From positions 1 through 38,177 of IMG/VR virus record IMGVR_UViG_3300036820_000626: a stretch of 38,177 bases of DNA, one strand, 5' to 3'. Below the pieces are notes generated by a model, which worked only from the letters and a program-made list of their open reading frames with translations, had not been told where the DNA came from and searched no databases. The stretch is from a virus. A program made the translations under genes and the position numbers. This document shows positions 10,801-17,752 of this stretch, in pieces (position 1 is the first letter of the stretch; every line of letters starts with the position of its first letter).

Positions 10801-13800
10801 TCTCGCGGGTCTGGTACTGGCCGCTCGCCGGATTCCGGTAGATGAGCCCCTGATCGCGCAGGGTCTTGACGGTATCCTCGACCGAATCGCCTCTGAGCCG
10901 CGCCATCATCTGCACGTCGGGGAATCCACGCTCTGCAAGGACGAGCTGCAACGCTGCCTTAGGGTCGTCGGGGAGGGACTTCAGTTCCTCGCGCGGGAAG
11001 ATTGTGCGCCGGCGGAAGATATCTGCCCTGGTCCCCTTCCTCGCAGCCCTGTCCCAGTTCTCGAGAGCCAGAAGCCGCGGATAATGAGGATCGTCTCGGA
11101 ATGCATTGTTCGCTATGCCGTTGAGATATCCGTATTTTACGGCGAAAGCGTTGTATTCCTTCTCCAGTGCTCCGCGCAGCTGTGCGACTCTCCCATTGCC
11201 CTCGTCGTCGCCCGGCTGAGTCAACATGGCGCCAAGCAGCCGGTTCATCGAATCGCGCACTCCAACGAGTGCCTTGAATCGCTGGATCTTGCTCAGGACA
11301 GGTTTGCCGGCTTTATCGAGGACAGCCTCGGGCGCAACGAGTTTGCCGTCGATGCGTTGTTTCAGATTGTCCCTGGCATCGATCGTGTACTGGCCCTCTT
11401 TAACGTTATCTGGCGCGAACTCAGCCGCCGTCTGTGCGAGCGCCGAGCCTGTTGGCTCCTGAATCGCCGCATCGCTGATGATCCCGCGCGGGAGCTTCTT
11501 CTGGGCTTCCTTCAGCAGTTCTTCGATGTTGCTTCCCTCGTGCGCTTCGAGCACGAATCCCATGCCGCCATACATTTTGGTGGAGGCAGTCGGCTTCCCA
11601 AGCATCATCTCGGGGTGCTGCTGGAAATACTCGTTGACGTTCAGCGTCTCCATGCTCCCGTGCTTGCCCGGGAATTTCTGGGGCACGGCATTCAGCCATT
11701 CCGCCCTGTGGTTCGGCTCCTGGCCGGCCGCACGCTTCAGGAGGAAAATCAGGTCCGTTGTAACATCGGTCCCGGCGTTCGCCTTGAATGCGCCGGATGG
11801 GAGACGGATTGCCCCGAGGAAATCTGATTTCGACGCGAGCAGGGTGCGGATACCCGAGTCGGCTTTGTCCATGGTGCCCGTGGATGTGATAAAAGCGAGC
11901 ACGCCTCCGGGGCGCACCTTGTCCAGCGACTTCACAAAAAAGAAGTCATGCACCAGCGCAGTCAGTTTTTTATATTTGGGGTCGTACAACTTGTAGCCAC
12001 CGAACGGCGGATTGCCGATCGCCAGATCCACATCATCATCTGGCAGGATGAGGTCGGCGAAATCTTTGTTGAACGCAGTGGCTTCCGGATAGAGGAGCCG
12101 GGCGATGCCGAAGCTCACAGTATCCATCTCGTTGATGACCGCATTCACCTTCGCGCGGACAGACTTCGGCATCATGCCAAGGAAGTTGCCGGTGCCCACG
12201 GCCGGTTCGAGGACGTTTCCCGCCTTGAAGCCGAATCGCTGCGCCGTGTCCCACATGAAGCGGACGAGTTCTGGAGAGGTATAGTGGGCATTTTTCGTGG
12301 ATTCCTGGGCGCGCGCCATCTCATCGGGCGACAGAAGTTTTTGCAGTTCGCTGTTTGCGGCCTTCCACCGCGCCTGTTCCGCGACGGGTGCCATCCACGG
12401 GTCGAAGGCGTGCTGAAGAGCGCCCCATCCGACATAGTTAGCGAGCGCGTCACGCTCCTCGTCGGCCAACCTGCGCGGCTTCTTCTCAATGTCGCGCAGG
12501 ATGCGAATGGCCTTGAGGTTGGCCTCGAGCCGGCCGACAGTGCCGCTGGGCGGATGCCAGTTGTCGGGATGGACATACCAGCCGCGGTTGAGAGCCTTCG
12601 GCCTGGTCGTCTCGCGGACGGCCTTGCGGACTACTGCGCCGCCGGGGGTACTATCAAGTTCTGAATCGCTTCCCGCCCCTGATCCGGATTCAGGCCCCGA
12701 TTCTGGTACTGATGCAGGGTTTCCACGCACATCAGCGCGGTCTGGTGGATTTCCTTCTTCAGCGTCCCGTCCGCTTCCAGCTTCCGGTAATACTTCTTGC
12801 GGAACCTCTTCCAGTCCGTTTCGATCCGCGCCTCCAGCACGGGCAGCCGGGCGTCCTCCTCCGGCTTCACCGTCACCTGCGGAATGGGCTCTTTCGTCTC
12901 CACTGTCGTCATTTTGCGCCTCTTTCTCCGGGCTTGCAACCGTCTCCTGCGGCTGCGCGGCCTCGTCGAACACGTCCAGGTTCTCCGGCGTGCTCTCGGC
13001 GGGGCCAAGCACCTTCTTATGACTGACGTTGTACTCTTTGCCGTCTTCGGCTTTGATTCGCGCGACCAGCGCGTTCGAGTGTTTTACGGTACCGCTGCGC
13101 TCGTTGCCGTCCCTGTCGAGGAAACGAACAACATCGCCCTTCCGGGTGCGCGAAAACTTTACTTCGGCTGCTGCTCCAGGTCTTTCAGGCTGTTCGCCGG
13201 CTGGATGTTCTCGCTGCTCTGGAACCGATCCGGCCACAGGTTCCCCGGCGCGAAGAGATGGCTTTTCTTCGGCAGCGGCGTCCCCTTCTCTTCCATCCGC
13301 TTTTCCAGTCCCTCGACGAAGTTCTGCATCTCCTTCGCCATCTCGGGCGACCTGGTTTTCTGGCTCTCCAGAGCGTTCGCTGTCAACCGCTCCCACTCTG
13401 CCAGCCGTTCCGGTGACACTGGCATTTCGGTTCTCCTCTTTCAGTTTCGCGGCATACTCAAGGTACAACCGCGCCTGTTCCTTCTGTACCGCGATGTCTC
13501 TTTCGGCATCTGTACGCTGTTGCTCATCGCTGCGCCTGGATGCCGGATTGACCTTTCGAGCCGCATCCATCGTAGCGTCAACGCTCTGCTCGGACAAGGA
13601 CGCGGGGCGCGTTTCCGCGCCCACGGCCAGCTCTGGCGATTCTCCGCGACCTCCTTCCTGTTTGGTGGGATTTGCTGCGGAATTCTCGGCAGCTTTGTCG
13701 AATACATCGCCGCCCTGGCGCTGCAGCCGGTCCTTGATGACCTGACCCGTCGGCTTGACGCTGATCGCCGCGCCCGGGTGCCGTTCTGCCAGCGTCGCGG

Positions 13801-15859
13801 CCTGCGCATGGACCGCCTGCGGATTCGTGAGGTCTACTTCGCTGTCCTGGATCGGCGTGCCATCGGGAGCGGAGGCCTGCACGACGGTCGTACGCTTCCC
13901 GGCCAACTCTTCTTTCGTCTGGACATGTCCGAGCAGGTCGCCATGCGTGCCGTTCTCTGCGGCGCGGCGGATCGTCGCAGGCTTGACGGCCTTCGGGTTG
14001 TAAACGTACGTCCCGGCGCCTGGACCCTTCCGAACATCCATCGCCTTGAAGCCGTCCGGAATGGCCGGCTTGTAGCCAGACCCCTGGGGCAGCATGACGA
14101 CGCTGATATTGCCGCTCCTGAGCGCGGACATCTGCGCATCGACCGTGGCGCGCGATTCCTCGACAACAGGTTCCTCTTTTGCGCCGACGGTCGGAATCGA
14201 TGCGGCGGATTTTTCCTGTTGCCACTGATTAATGAGAGCCTGCGCCTTTCCATATCCCACCCGCAACTGGCGCTGAATCAGAGCGAGGGAAGGTCGCTTC
14301 CCAGCTTCCGCTGACGAATCCAATAGCGTCTGAGCCCGCTGGTAAAGCCGCCCCTCTGGTTCCTCGGCTGGTTCGTTCGGCTTCTGCTGTTCAACGGCTT
14401 TCGCCGGCTGCGCTGCTGGTTCCGGTTGCGGCTGATTTCGAATTGTGTCTTGCCGGGCCACTTCCGTGTTCACCAACTTGGCCGCGAGAGTCTGCGCCTG
14501 CTCGGGAGTCTTGACGATGTGAATCTCGCCATTGACGATGACGCGGCCCTGCTGTGCCATCCATTTCGCCAGATTCTCGTGCGCTTCCATCACCAGACCC
14601 GGACGGTCACCCGTCGCCGCCATCGCAATGGCTTTGGCGACATTCTGGATGGTATCCGGCGTGAGAATGCCCTGATCCATCCCCTGCGGCATCGGAGGCG
14701 CCGGGGGCTTCGGCGTCACGGAAGCTACAGCTTCGGCGGGCGGCACTCCCTGCACGATGGCCGCCGCTGCGGCTTCAGTGCGCTGCCGCTCGGCCATGGC
14801 TGCGGTGGCATCGCTGATCTGCCGGACAGCGGTCAGCCGCACCGGATCGACGGGACCACGCGGAACGCTGATGCTGACCTGCTTGCTCCCCACGCGAGCT
14901 CCGGCCGCCATCTCGGAATCCGTCGCGCCGAAGCCGGCCTGCACACGGCCGCCAAAGAGCGAGAGAGCTTTCCCCCTGATTCCCCTGGTGTTGACGTCGC
15001 CGGTCTGGATCCCACTTACGACCGCAGCAGCAGTCGGCAGGAAGAAGGCCAGCGTATTGGCGAACTCCTGGGCTTCCGGGCTCAGTCCCGCAGCCTTCGC
15101 CGCCAGGGCTGCGCCTTTCCCTGCATAGACGCCAGCATAGTAGCCGGCGAACATCTTGATTGGGGCAGCCGCCACTCCTTCCGCGAATAGCGGCGTTCCC
15201 AAGCCCATCGCGCCCTGGATCATTTCCGTGCCGCCTCGTTCCATCTGGCGAACGTTCGTGCGGCCCGGCTGCTCGATGGGCTTGCCCAATGCGATCGCCT
15301 GCAGCGGTGTCAGAGAGCCGCCGGCATTCGCACCCTCGACAACATCTCCTGTGCCGCGCCACAACTCACCGGCCGCCTGCCGTGGCCCCGCAGCGAGTCC
15401 CGTTGGACGCACAGCCTGTTGTTCGGCATACAGTTGTTGCTCCTCGGGAGTCGCCTGCCGCATCCCCGCCGGGACGCCGGAGAGCGCGGTCCCCCATGGC
15501 TCCTCCCGCATGGGTGCTGGATTCGGAGTCTCCGGTCCGCGCAGCGTCGGCGTTACTGGCTCCAGGGCATTTTTCTCGTTCGGTATGTCCGCAACGGTCT
15601 GCGGCGGAGGCGTAGTCTGCGCGAGCCGATATCCGCCGTCTCCTGCGGCTTCGGCCGCCTGCTCCGCCGTCGTTGCTCCCTGCGGCCTGGCGAACCGCTG
15701 CAGGATTGATTGACCGGGATTCTGATAGTTCGGCTGCAGCGGCACGCTGGACATCGCCCGCATTTGCGCGAGGGATTGCGCCTGCTGGTCCTGCTGCGCC
15801 ATATCGAAAACATCCGGCTGCGCAGGTGCAGCGGCAGCCTGGTCAAAGACATCCGGCAC
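4814..15859 (-). CDS. Giant polyvalent virion protein: N6-adenine methyltransferase + SF2 helicase + ejection-type C-terminus (DarB-like)
   Basis: 3681 residues, uninterrupted. GTG start with GGGAGG five bases upstream. Order: disordered Pro/Ala-rich N-terminus with DVFDxA motifs (3, 16, 718, 962); hydrophobic segment 210-285; FtsK-gamma-like winged helix 504-549; small domain 570-650; SH3/KOW-like segment 902-952; methyltransferase about 1090-1400 (motif I EPAVGTGNF from 1218, NPPF 1283-1286); SF2 helicase about 1880-2480 (GAGKT 1907-1911, DEAH 2067-2070, QRNGRIMRQGN from 2405); coiled coils; acidic cluster near 2707; C-terminal region 3000-3681 with a membrane-like helix near 3424-3443. Methyltransferase plus helicase is the architecture of phage P1 DarB, packaged in the head and protecting injected DNA from restriction. 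The C-terminus resembles domains in phage polyvalent proteins. Position between ejection proteins and terminase supports packaging in the virion. All catalytic motifs look intact. Confidence 0.9.
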   Translation of the reverse strand: MPDVFDQAAAAPAQPDVFDMAQQDQQAQSLAQMRAMSSVPLQPNYQNPGQSILQRFARPQGATTAEQAAEAAGDGGYRLAQTTPPPQTVADIPNEKNALEPVTPTLRGPETPNPAPMREEPWGTALSGVPAGMRQATPEEQQLYAEQQAVRPTGLAAGPRQAAGELWRGTGDVVEGANAGGSLTPLQAIALGKPIEQPGRTNVRQMERGGTEMIQGAMGLGTPLFAEGVAAAPIKMFAGYYAGVYAGKGAALAAKAAGLSPEAQEFANTLAFFLPTAAAVVSGIQTGDVNTRGIRGKALSLFGGRVQAGFGATDSEMAAGARVGSKQVSISVPRGPVDPVRLTAVRQISDATAAMAERQRTEAAAAAIVQGVPPAEAVASVTPKPPAPPMPQGMDQGILTPDTIQNVAKAIAMAATGDRPGLVMEAHENLAKWMAQQGRVIVNGEIHIVKTPEQAQTLAAKLVNTEVARQDTIRNQPQPEPAAQPAKAVEQQKPNEPAEEPEGRLYQRAQTLLDSSAEAGKRPSLALIQRQLRVGYGKAQALINQWQQEKSAASIPTVGAKEEPVVEESRATVDAQMSALRSGNISVVMLPQGSGYKPAIPDGFKAMDVRKGPGAGTYVYNPKAVKPATIRRAAENGTHGDLLGHVQTKEELAGKRTTVVQASAPDGTPIQDSEVDLTNPQAVHAQAATLAERHPGAAISVKPTGQVIKDRLQRQGGDVFDKAAENSAANPTKQEGGRGESPELAVGAETRPASLSEQSVDATMDAARKVNPASRRSDEQQRTDAERDIAVQKEQARLYLEYAAKLKEENRNASVTGTAGRVGAVDSERSGEPENQVARDGEGDAELRRGTGKADGREGDAAAEEKPSLRAGEPVAGSVPEQREHPAGEQPERPGAAAEVKFSRTRKGDVVRFLDRDGNERSGTVKHSNALVARIKAEDGKEYNVSHKKVLGPAESTPENLDVFDEAAQPQETVASPEKEAQNDDSGDERAHSAGDGEAGGGRPAARAGGADRNGLEEVPQEVLPEAGSGRDAEEGNPPDRADVRGNPASVPESGPESGSGAGSDSELDSTPGGAVVRKAVRETTRPKALNRGWYVHPDNWHPPSGTVGRLEANLKAIRILRDIEKKPRRLADEERDALANYVGWGALQHAFDPWMAPVAEQARWKAANSELQKLLSPDEMARAQESTKNAHYTSPELVRFMWDTAQRFGFKAGNVLEPAVGTGNFLGMMPKSVRAKVNAVINEMDTVSFGIARLLYPEATAFNKDFADLILPDDDVDLAIGNPPFGGYKLYDPKYKKLTALVHDFFFVKSLDKVRPGGVLAFITSTGTMDKADSGIRTLLASKSDFLGAIRLPSGAFKANAGTDVTTDLIFLLKRAAGQEPNHRAEWLNAVPQKFPGKHGSMETLNVNEYFQQHPEMMLGKPTASTKMYGGMGFVLEAHEGSNIEELLKEAQKKLPRGIISDAAIQEPTGSALAQTAAEFAPDNVKEGQYTIDARDNLKQRIDGKLVAPEAVLDKAGKPVLSKIQRFKALVGVRDSMNRLLGAMLTQPGDDEGNGRVAQLRGALEKEYNAFAVKYGYLNGIANNAFRDDPHYPRLLALENWDRAARKGTRADIFRRRTIFPREELKSLPDDPKAALQLVLAERGFPDVQMMARLRGDSVEDTVKTLRDQGLIYRNPASGQYQTRETYLSGYVRDKLRDAKKAVAQGVKEYAPNVAALEKVIPADIEIGDDPRSSLAVRLGSTWIPTDAIRDFMRDVFRTGGEVKYLMGNWKVTVAQRTAETQGEYGTPRVDASTLLELTLNQKQATVYDTDLAGNSILNADATTAAQAAQEKIRQQFQKWSARSDWKPELQRLYNDAYNNLAQVEYDGSHLTFPGMNPSITLKAHQLNAVWRVLQEGRALLAHEVGAGKTFEMAASIMEGRRVGTFKKPMVTVPNHIVEQFRKEFLHLYPAANLLVPTEKDFDAKNRQRIMSRIATGDFDAIILPHSQFNLMDISPERQRVTIQKQKQELRETVDALKAEKGEKRTIKQLETGMAKLDAMLKKLADLKADRAIYFDDTGVDALFVDEAHMYKNLSFYTKMTRVAGLQQAKAKSALRLKMKTEYLQDRGNGRGVIFSTGTPIQNTMAELYTMFKYVAPDVMERAGIRFFDDWAANFGSVITAMELSADGRSYKARSKFAQFQNVPELMNMFRSFADIKTAEDLDLPTPDLETGKPIVVPVPASPRLEQFVKSLMKRAEAVRSGKVEPKDDNMLAITTDGRKAATDMRLIDPTLPDDADSKINLAVDKMYEEWREGRDNLEGPATQMAFLDLYRATEPESDRETVNLYKDIRAKLAGRGIPEEQIAIIGEHDTRMKRQELFSAMNRGDVRVLLGSTFKMGAGTNAQRLLKALHHIDLTWRPGDLAQRNGRIMRQGNLNPSVRIYNYLTERSFDAYMAQTLQGKAEFISQVMSGRSKERVMSDIASEMVLSLEEMKIAASGNPDVKLQYNLQMQKSQLQAIRRSWESQRTANRQNAEREAMRAAKYEGDVQKLSQALDKIKAAQGEDGKGIHVQVDGKTFADRKSLYEHLDAMEVPPGNFHLTWNGIGIAVEVRSLNPEEARNLSGMDYTPEYSNGYFTVPSRSMVSLGRSIESRLRDVPDNLEEIQLELPRVREKARKLQELAERVDFPEQAQLDKVHKELEEVEKRLGMRSDVENAMAQAVSAEVKDDPEDDLLEDSDDEDPGEAEAVDDVDAQADQIEKSNPKPHGGTTLRASAFGLDLAAQAVGKVLVHEYGVEVKPLLEKLGRNLDAVLDELRGMVVPRSLIDPRALDNIMSALGEREKRAFILEQILNGFRKAVGNLTQAEQVAIGDRISLGEAQPTPELDKLAKFMRRASDETYRAVVNVQALNMREPVASTWRRLSVEGKRAFFDLHERAKLRQPDGVSEKDFLDIIRTDPEYQDLLRDLPAKEKPQKSAIEHLQEISEGALTYKKDYFGRIWKVPPQKEGAEAQAAAPVPAGPSGVGRGPLAGSKRFLKMQTLPTMAEGIERGGVPWSYNPIRMFERTQADHYRYITAMQIWRDALDDGARVFIPKGRTAPDGFEQVEDRIGDVRFPAASGEGMVEAGKWYLRKDYALALNHFLSKDWIRANVIGRGLMWAKNQLTAFRLGFSPFHALTTSVSSIASQAGLGLSMMSRAAREMDAVLAGRALKEIAKTPAAPVLDYRMGTSLVRYVSDPQGFVRSSRGQDLLNEFPGLNRLIDAAFTGGAKLALHPDERLHSLEAFRQAIAEKRAVAALFHTAPALNQFLMTPLFEYYIPRVKFAGFVRELSERIADRNADLGTGQTTVPRLARQTWDSVEDVFGQMNWDKFFWHNTFKAIVQLAFRAFTWFAGNIRLVGRAFTGQAAEILESMKYLNQQFNSDTKWGPEFSSTKAMPRLHPDMAKLLGLVGTFVLGNILLQKLLTGENPQDPEDYVAARIGGYDQYNRPRRVVLPAIVMKDAMSLWYNGATNYLQGKESDLVRGFADVLENEDFRHAMIHNPEDPFWKQRLDDAEHIVGSPIGVGNILRGGREGQPLAQRLLTGAGFSNAPYEMGLSRAERHMLTLAQEQEIPRTEQQIEQSFKQRQALLGSHTAAGFQARTKAREPELKRLFNKLTYLQARDTFENYATPEERRILGLLLQEKRYSLLRRNPLAVREADAAQ
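12631..12912 (-). CDS. Nested small gene inside the giant gene (93 aa, shifted frame)
   Basis: 93 residues starting MTTVETKEP at an ATG preceded by AGAGG at good spacing. The frame is shifted one base downstream of the giant gene. The product has natural composition: a helical core (LPVLEARIETDWKRF, KKYYRKLEADGTLKKEI, then a helix with LHQYQNRGLNPDQG) and an end in IVPPAAQ. It vaguely resembles small mobile-element proteins that follow large phage or plasmid genes, but no family was established. By hand count only 16 of 93 codons end in A or T in this frame, against about 59 of 93 in the giant frame over the same bases, where the giant protein is low-complexity Gly/Glu/Asp/Ala. This codon signal says the small frame is, or was, a real gene. 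Confidence 0.65.
   Translation of the reverse strand: MTTVETKEPIPQVTVKPEEDARLPVLEARIETDWKRFRKKYYRKLEADGTLKKEIHQTALMCVETLHQYQNRGLNPDQGREAIQNLIVPPAAQ
13159..13425 (-). CDS. Nested small gene inside the giant gene (88 aa, shifted frame)
   Basis: 88 residues starting MPVSPERLAEWERL at an ATG preceded by AAGAGGAG with seven bases between, a strong ribosome binding site. It uses the same shifted frame as the other nested gene. It is helical and charged (residues 5-48), then has a Pro/Phe-rich segment (HLFAPGNLWPDRF). No family was recognised. By hand count 14 of 88 codons end in A or T, against about 54 of 88 in the giant frame over the same bases. There the giant protein reads as a Gly/Glu/Arg/Ala-rich linker between the region ending near residue 812 and the SH3-like segment at 902. 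A real overlapping gene, or a captured former gene, is likely. Confidence 0.65.
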   Translation of the reverse strand: MPVSPERLAEWERLTANALESQKTRSPEMAKEMQNFVEGLEKRMEEKGTPLPKKSHLFAPGNLWPDRFQSSENIQPANSLKDLEQQPK

Positions 15860-15871
15860 TCGCGCCTCCCG

Positions 15872-17161
15872 TCAGAACTTCCAGTTATTTCGGGCAGCAA
15901 GCTGCCGCGCCCTTGCTTTGTCGCCGCCAGCAGCCGTGAGGAATTGCTGAGCCGTCTGCACATCCAGAGCGCGCCCTTTGCCCATCGGAAGATTGCCGGG
16001 TGCACCTTGCGGGGCTACCGCCGGCTGCAACGCTCCAGGCACCGCACCATTCGAGTTATTCAGCGGCTTCCCGTCAGGACCATAACGCACTGGCTGCACC
16101 GGATAGCCGAGCCCCTGCATCTGCGCAGCGTAGTTGCCCTCGATCTGTTGCTTCGCCGCTTCGTGCTGCGCGTTCAGTTCGTCGATTGCTTCCTGGCGCT
16201 CCGCATCCGTGTAGGGCTTGCTTGTAATGGGATTCTGGGGCGCCGTCTGAATGTCCTTCAATTGCTGCCGGTATCCCTCATTCCCCTTGCTGTCGCCGTT
16301 CTCCAGAGCGTCATAGGCCTTCTGGCGCTGCTGGTCGAGCGTGTTGGCCGCGAGTTGCCGGCGAAGCTGCGATGCCTGATCGGCATTCTGCCGGGTGCCG
16401 GTATTCTGCCGCTCGACGGAAAGCCGCTCTTCGCCAAGCCTGTAGTTGCGCTGGTCATTCGTTTTCTGCTCGCTCAGCTGGGCCGCGTCATTGGCCTGCG
16501 CATTTGTGTCGCGCGTGACCTGCTGCTCGTAGGTGCGGTCAGTGTTCTTCTGACCCTGCGCCGCCTGCCCTGTGCGGAAATTTTGATCCCAGTTCTGCGC
16601 GTCTTCCTGATCCTGCATCTCCCGCTGCCGTGCCTGCGCCTCATAGCCGCGCAGGTTATTGCCGAAGTCCTGCTGCGCGAGATCGTTCTGGTCCTTCCAG
16701 TCCTGAATTGCTCCCTCGTCGGCGGAGACCTGTTTGCCCTGGGCCGCATCGGTGGCTTCCTGACGGCGATTCGTGACCGCACTGCCCGCCTTGATGCCGG
16801 CCAGCGGTCCCTCGCGATAGCCCGTACCGAAGCCGACAAGGCCTCCGGCCAGCCTGTCGTACCACTTCGGCGCGACGGTTACGGGCTGGCGGTCCTGCTC
16901 AAGCCTTCCCTGGAGCGTTGCCAGTGCACCGCCATCCGGCGAGTAATTTGCCGGCGGCGTTGGGGCTCCCGACGGCAACGTGGGAAGCACGGCTTTCTCG
17001 TATGCCGACGAGAGAATCGCCTGAGATACCGCCGGCGGCACCACAGACGTGGCTGCTGATGCGGGGACAGAGCCACTGCCAGCGGCTCGCACGAGTGGGC
17101 TGGTAGGCTGGTCCTCATCCTCGTCGTCCGGCACTTGCACTGCAGTGATGGGCGATGGCAT
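15872..17161 (-). CDS. Gln-rich coiled-coil virion protein, putative ejection protein
   Basis: 429 residues. Pro/Ala/Ser-rich N-terminus (1-85); a short hydrophobic Gly-rich segment GGLVGFGTGYREG near 105-118; then a long Gln/Asn/Asp/Arg-rich helical stretch (about 130-330) that should form a coiled coil; and a small C-terminal unit (about 395-429) with ALDVQTAQQFLTAAGGDKAR ending in NNWKF. No enzymatic motif. The composition and the place between another Gln-rich protein and the giant virion protein fit an internal head protein delivered with the DNA, comparable in position to gp14-gp16 of T7 or gp7/gp20/gp16 of P22 (analogy, not homology). The ATG directly follows the upstream TAG (TAGATG), with GGAGGTGG just before it inside the upstream gene. 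Confidence 0.75.
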   Translation of the reverse strand: MPSPITAVQVPDDEDEDQPTSPLVRAAGSGSVPASAATSVVPPAVSQAILSSAYEKAVLPTLPSGAPTPPANYSPDGGALATLQGRLEQDRQPVTVAPKWYDRLAGGLVGFGTGYREGPLAGIKAGSAVTNRRQEATDAAQGKQVSADEGAIQDWKDQNDLAQQDFGNNLRGYEAQARQREMQDQEDAQNWDQNFRTGQAAQGQKNTDRTYEQQVTRDTNAQANDAAQLSEQKTNDQRNYRLGEERLSVERQNTGTRQNADQASQLRRQLAANTLDQQRQKAYDALENGDSKGNEGYRQQLKDIQTAPQNPITSKPYTDAERQEAIDELNAQHEAAKQQIEGNYAAQMQGLGYPVQPVRYGPDGKPLNNSNGAVPGALQPAVAPQGAPGNLPMGKGRALDVQTAQQFLTAAGGDKARARQLAARNNWKF

Positions 17162-17722
17162 CTACCCACCTCCATACGCTGCGCCGGCTCCTGCCGCTGC
17201 GCCGCCAATGATTTGGCCCCACATGCCCATTTCCGCATCGTCGGCGTTCGTGAGATCCCCGAGGGCTGCGTCGCTTCCCTGTGTCGTCGTCCCCAATATC
17301 CCGGCCTCGGAATCCGCTCCGGCCAGCCGATCATGCAGCAATCCCTGCTCATACTGCAGGTACTTGTCCTCGTTGTCGTTGGCGGCCTGAGCGTTGTATT
17401 GATCCATCGTCCGCTGACCCTGCCGCGCACTGTCGGCGATGGTGTCATTGATCGCGGCCGTATTTTCCCCGGTGCGCAGCGCGGTGTCCTGCAACTGCTG
17501 CTTCGCCTTCATATTGTTAGCGTTCATGGCTCCGGAGGTGAGGAGGTTCTGATTCGTGAGGAAGGATTTAGACGTGTAGGGATTACCCTGCCCCTCCATC
17601 GTCGAGAGGTTGTTGTTATAGCCCGACATCGCCGTGTTGTAATTGCTGAGCGCGGACTTTTCCCATTGCTGGTACTGGTTATTTGCCGCGGAATCAGCAC
17701 TGCTCGCCGAACCACATGCCAT
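17162..17722 (-). CDS. Small Gln/Asn-rich internal virion protein candidate (T7 gp14-like features)
   Basis: 186 residues. ATG preceded by GAGGTGAGG. Polar, Gln/Asn/Ala/Ser-rich with helical repeats (NNQYQQWEKSALSNYN; MDQYNAQAANDNEDKYLQYE), ending in a Gly/Ala-rich hydrophobic tail (MWGQIIGGAAAGAGAAYGGG), as in small ejection proteins that insert into membranes. There is no signal peptide. The Gly codons of the tail double as the ribosome binding site of the next gene. It is the first of three consecutive putative internal proteins ahead of the terminase genes. The ejection role is inferred from composition and position. Confidence 0.7.
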   Translation of the reverse strand: MACGSASSADSAANNQYQQWEKSALSNYNTAMSGYNNNLSTMEGQGNPYTSKSFLTNQNLLTSGAMNANNMKAKQQLQDTALRTGENTAAINDTIADSARQGQRTMDQYNAQAANDNEDKYLQYEQGLLHDRLAGADSEAGILGTTTQGSDAALGDLTNADDAEMGMWGQIIGGAAAGAGAAYGGG

Positions 17723-17752
17723 ACCTCACCTCGGGCTGCATTTTCGCAGCAA

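Noticed and set aside
12797-14314. Plus-strand open frame of 505 codons opposite the giant gene
   Set aside because: Arg/Ser/Leu-rich mirror of the minus-strand coding; no ribosome binding site or recognisable domain. Long antisense frames are common at this GC content.
4814-15859. Idea that the giant frame is an artefact of several separate genes
   Set aside because: No stop interrupts the frame and the recognised domains on both sides of the linkers share it, so any ribosome starting at 15859 makes the fusion. The nested genes are treated as additional products.
15710-17059. Plus-strand open frame of 449 codons with many Leu/Val stretches
   Set aside because: Antisense to the Gln-rich protein; CAG/GAG codons read backward give Leu and Leu/Val, creating false membrane-like segments.
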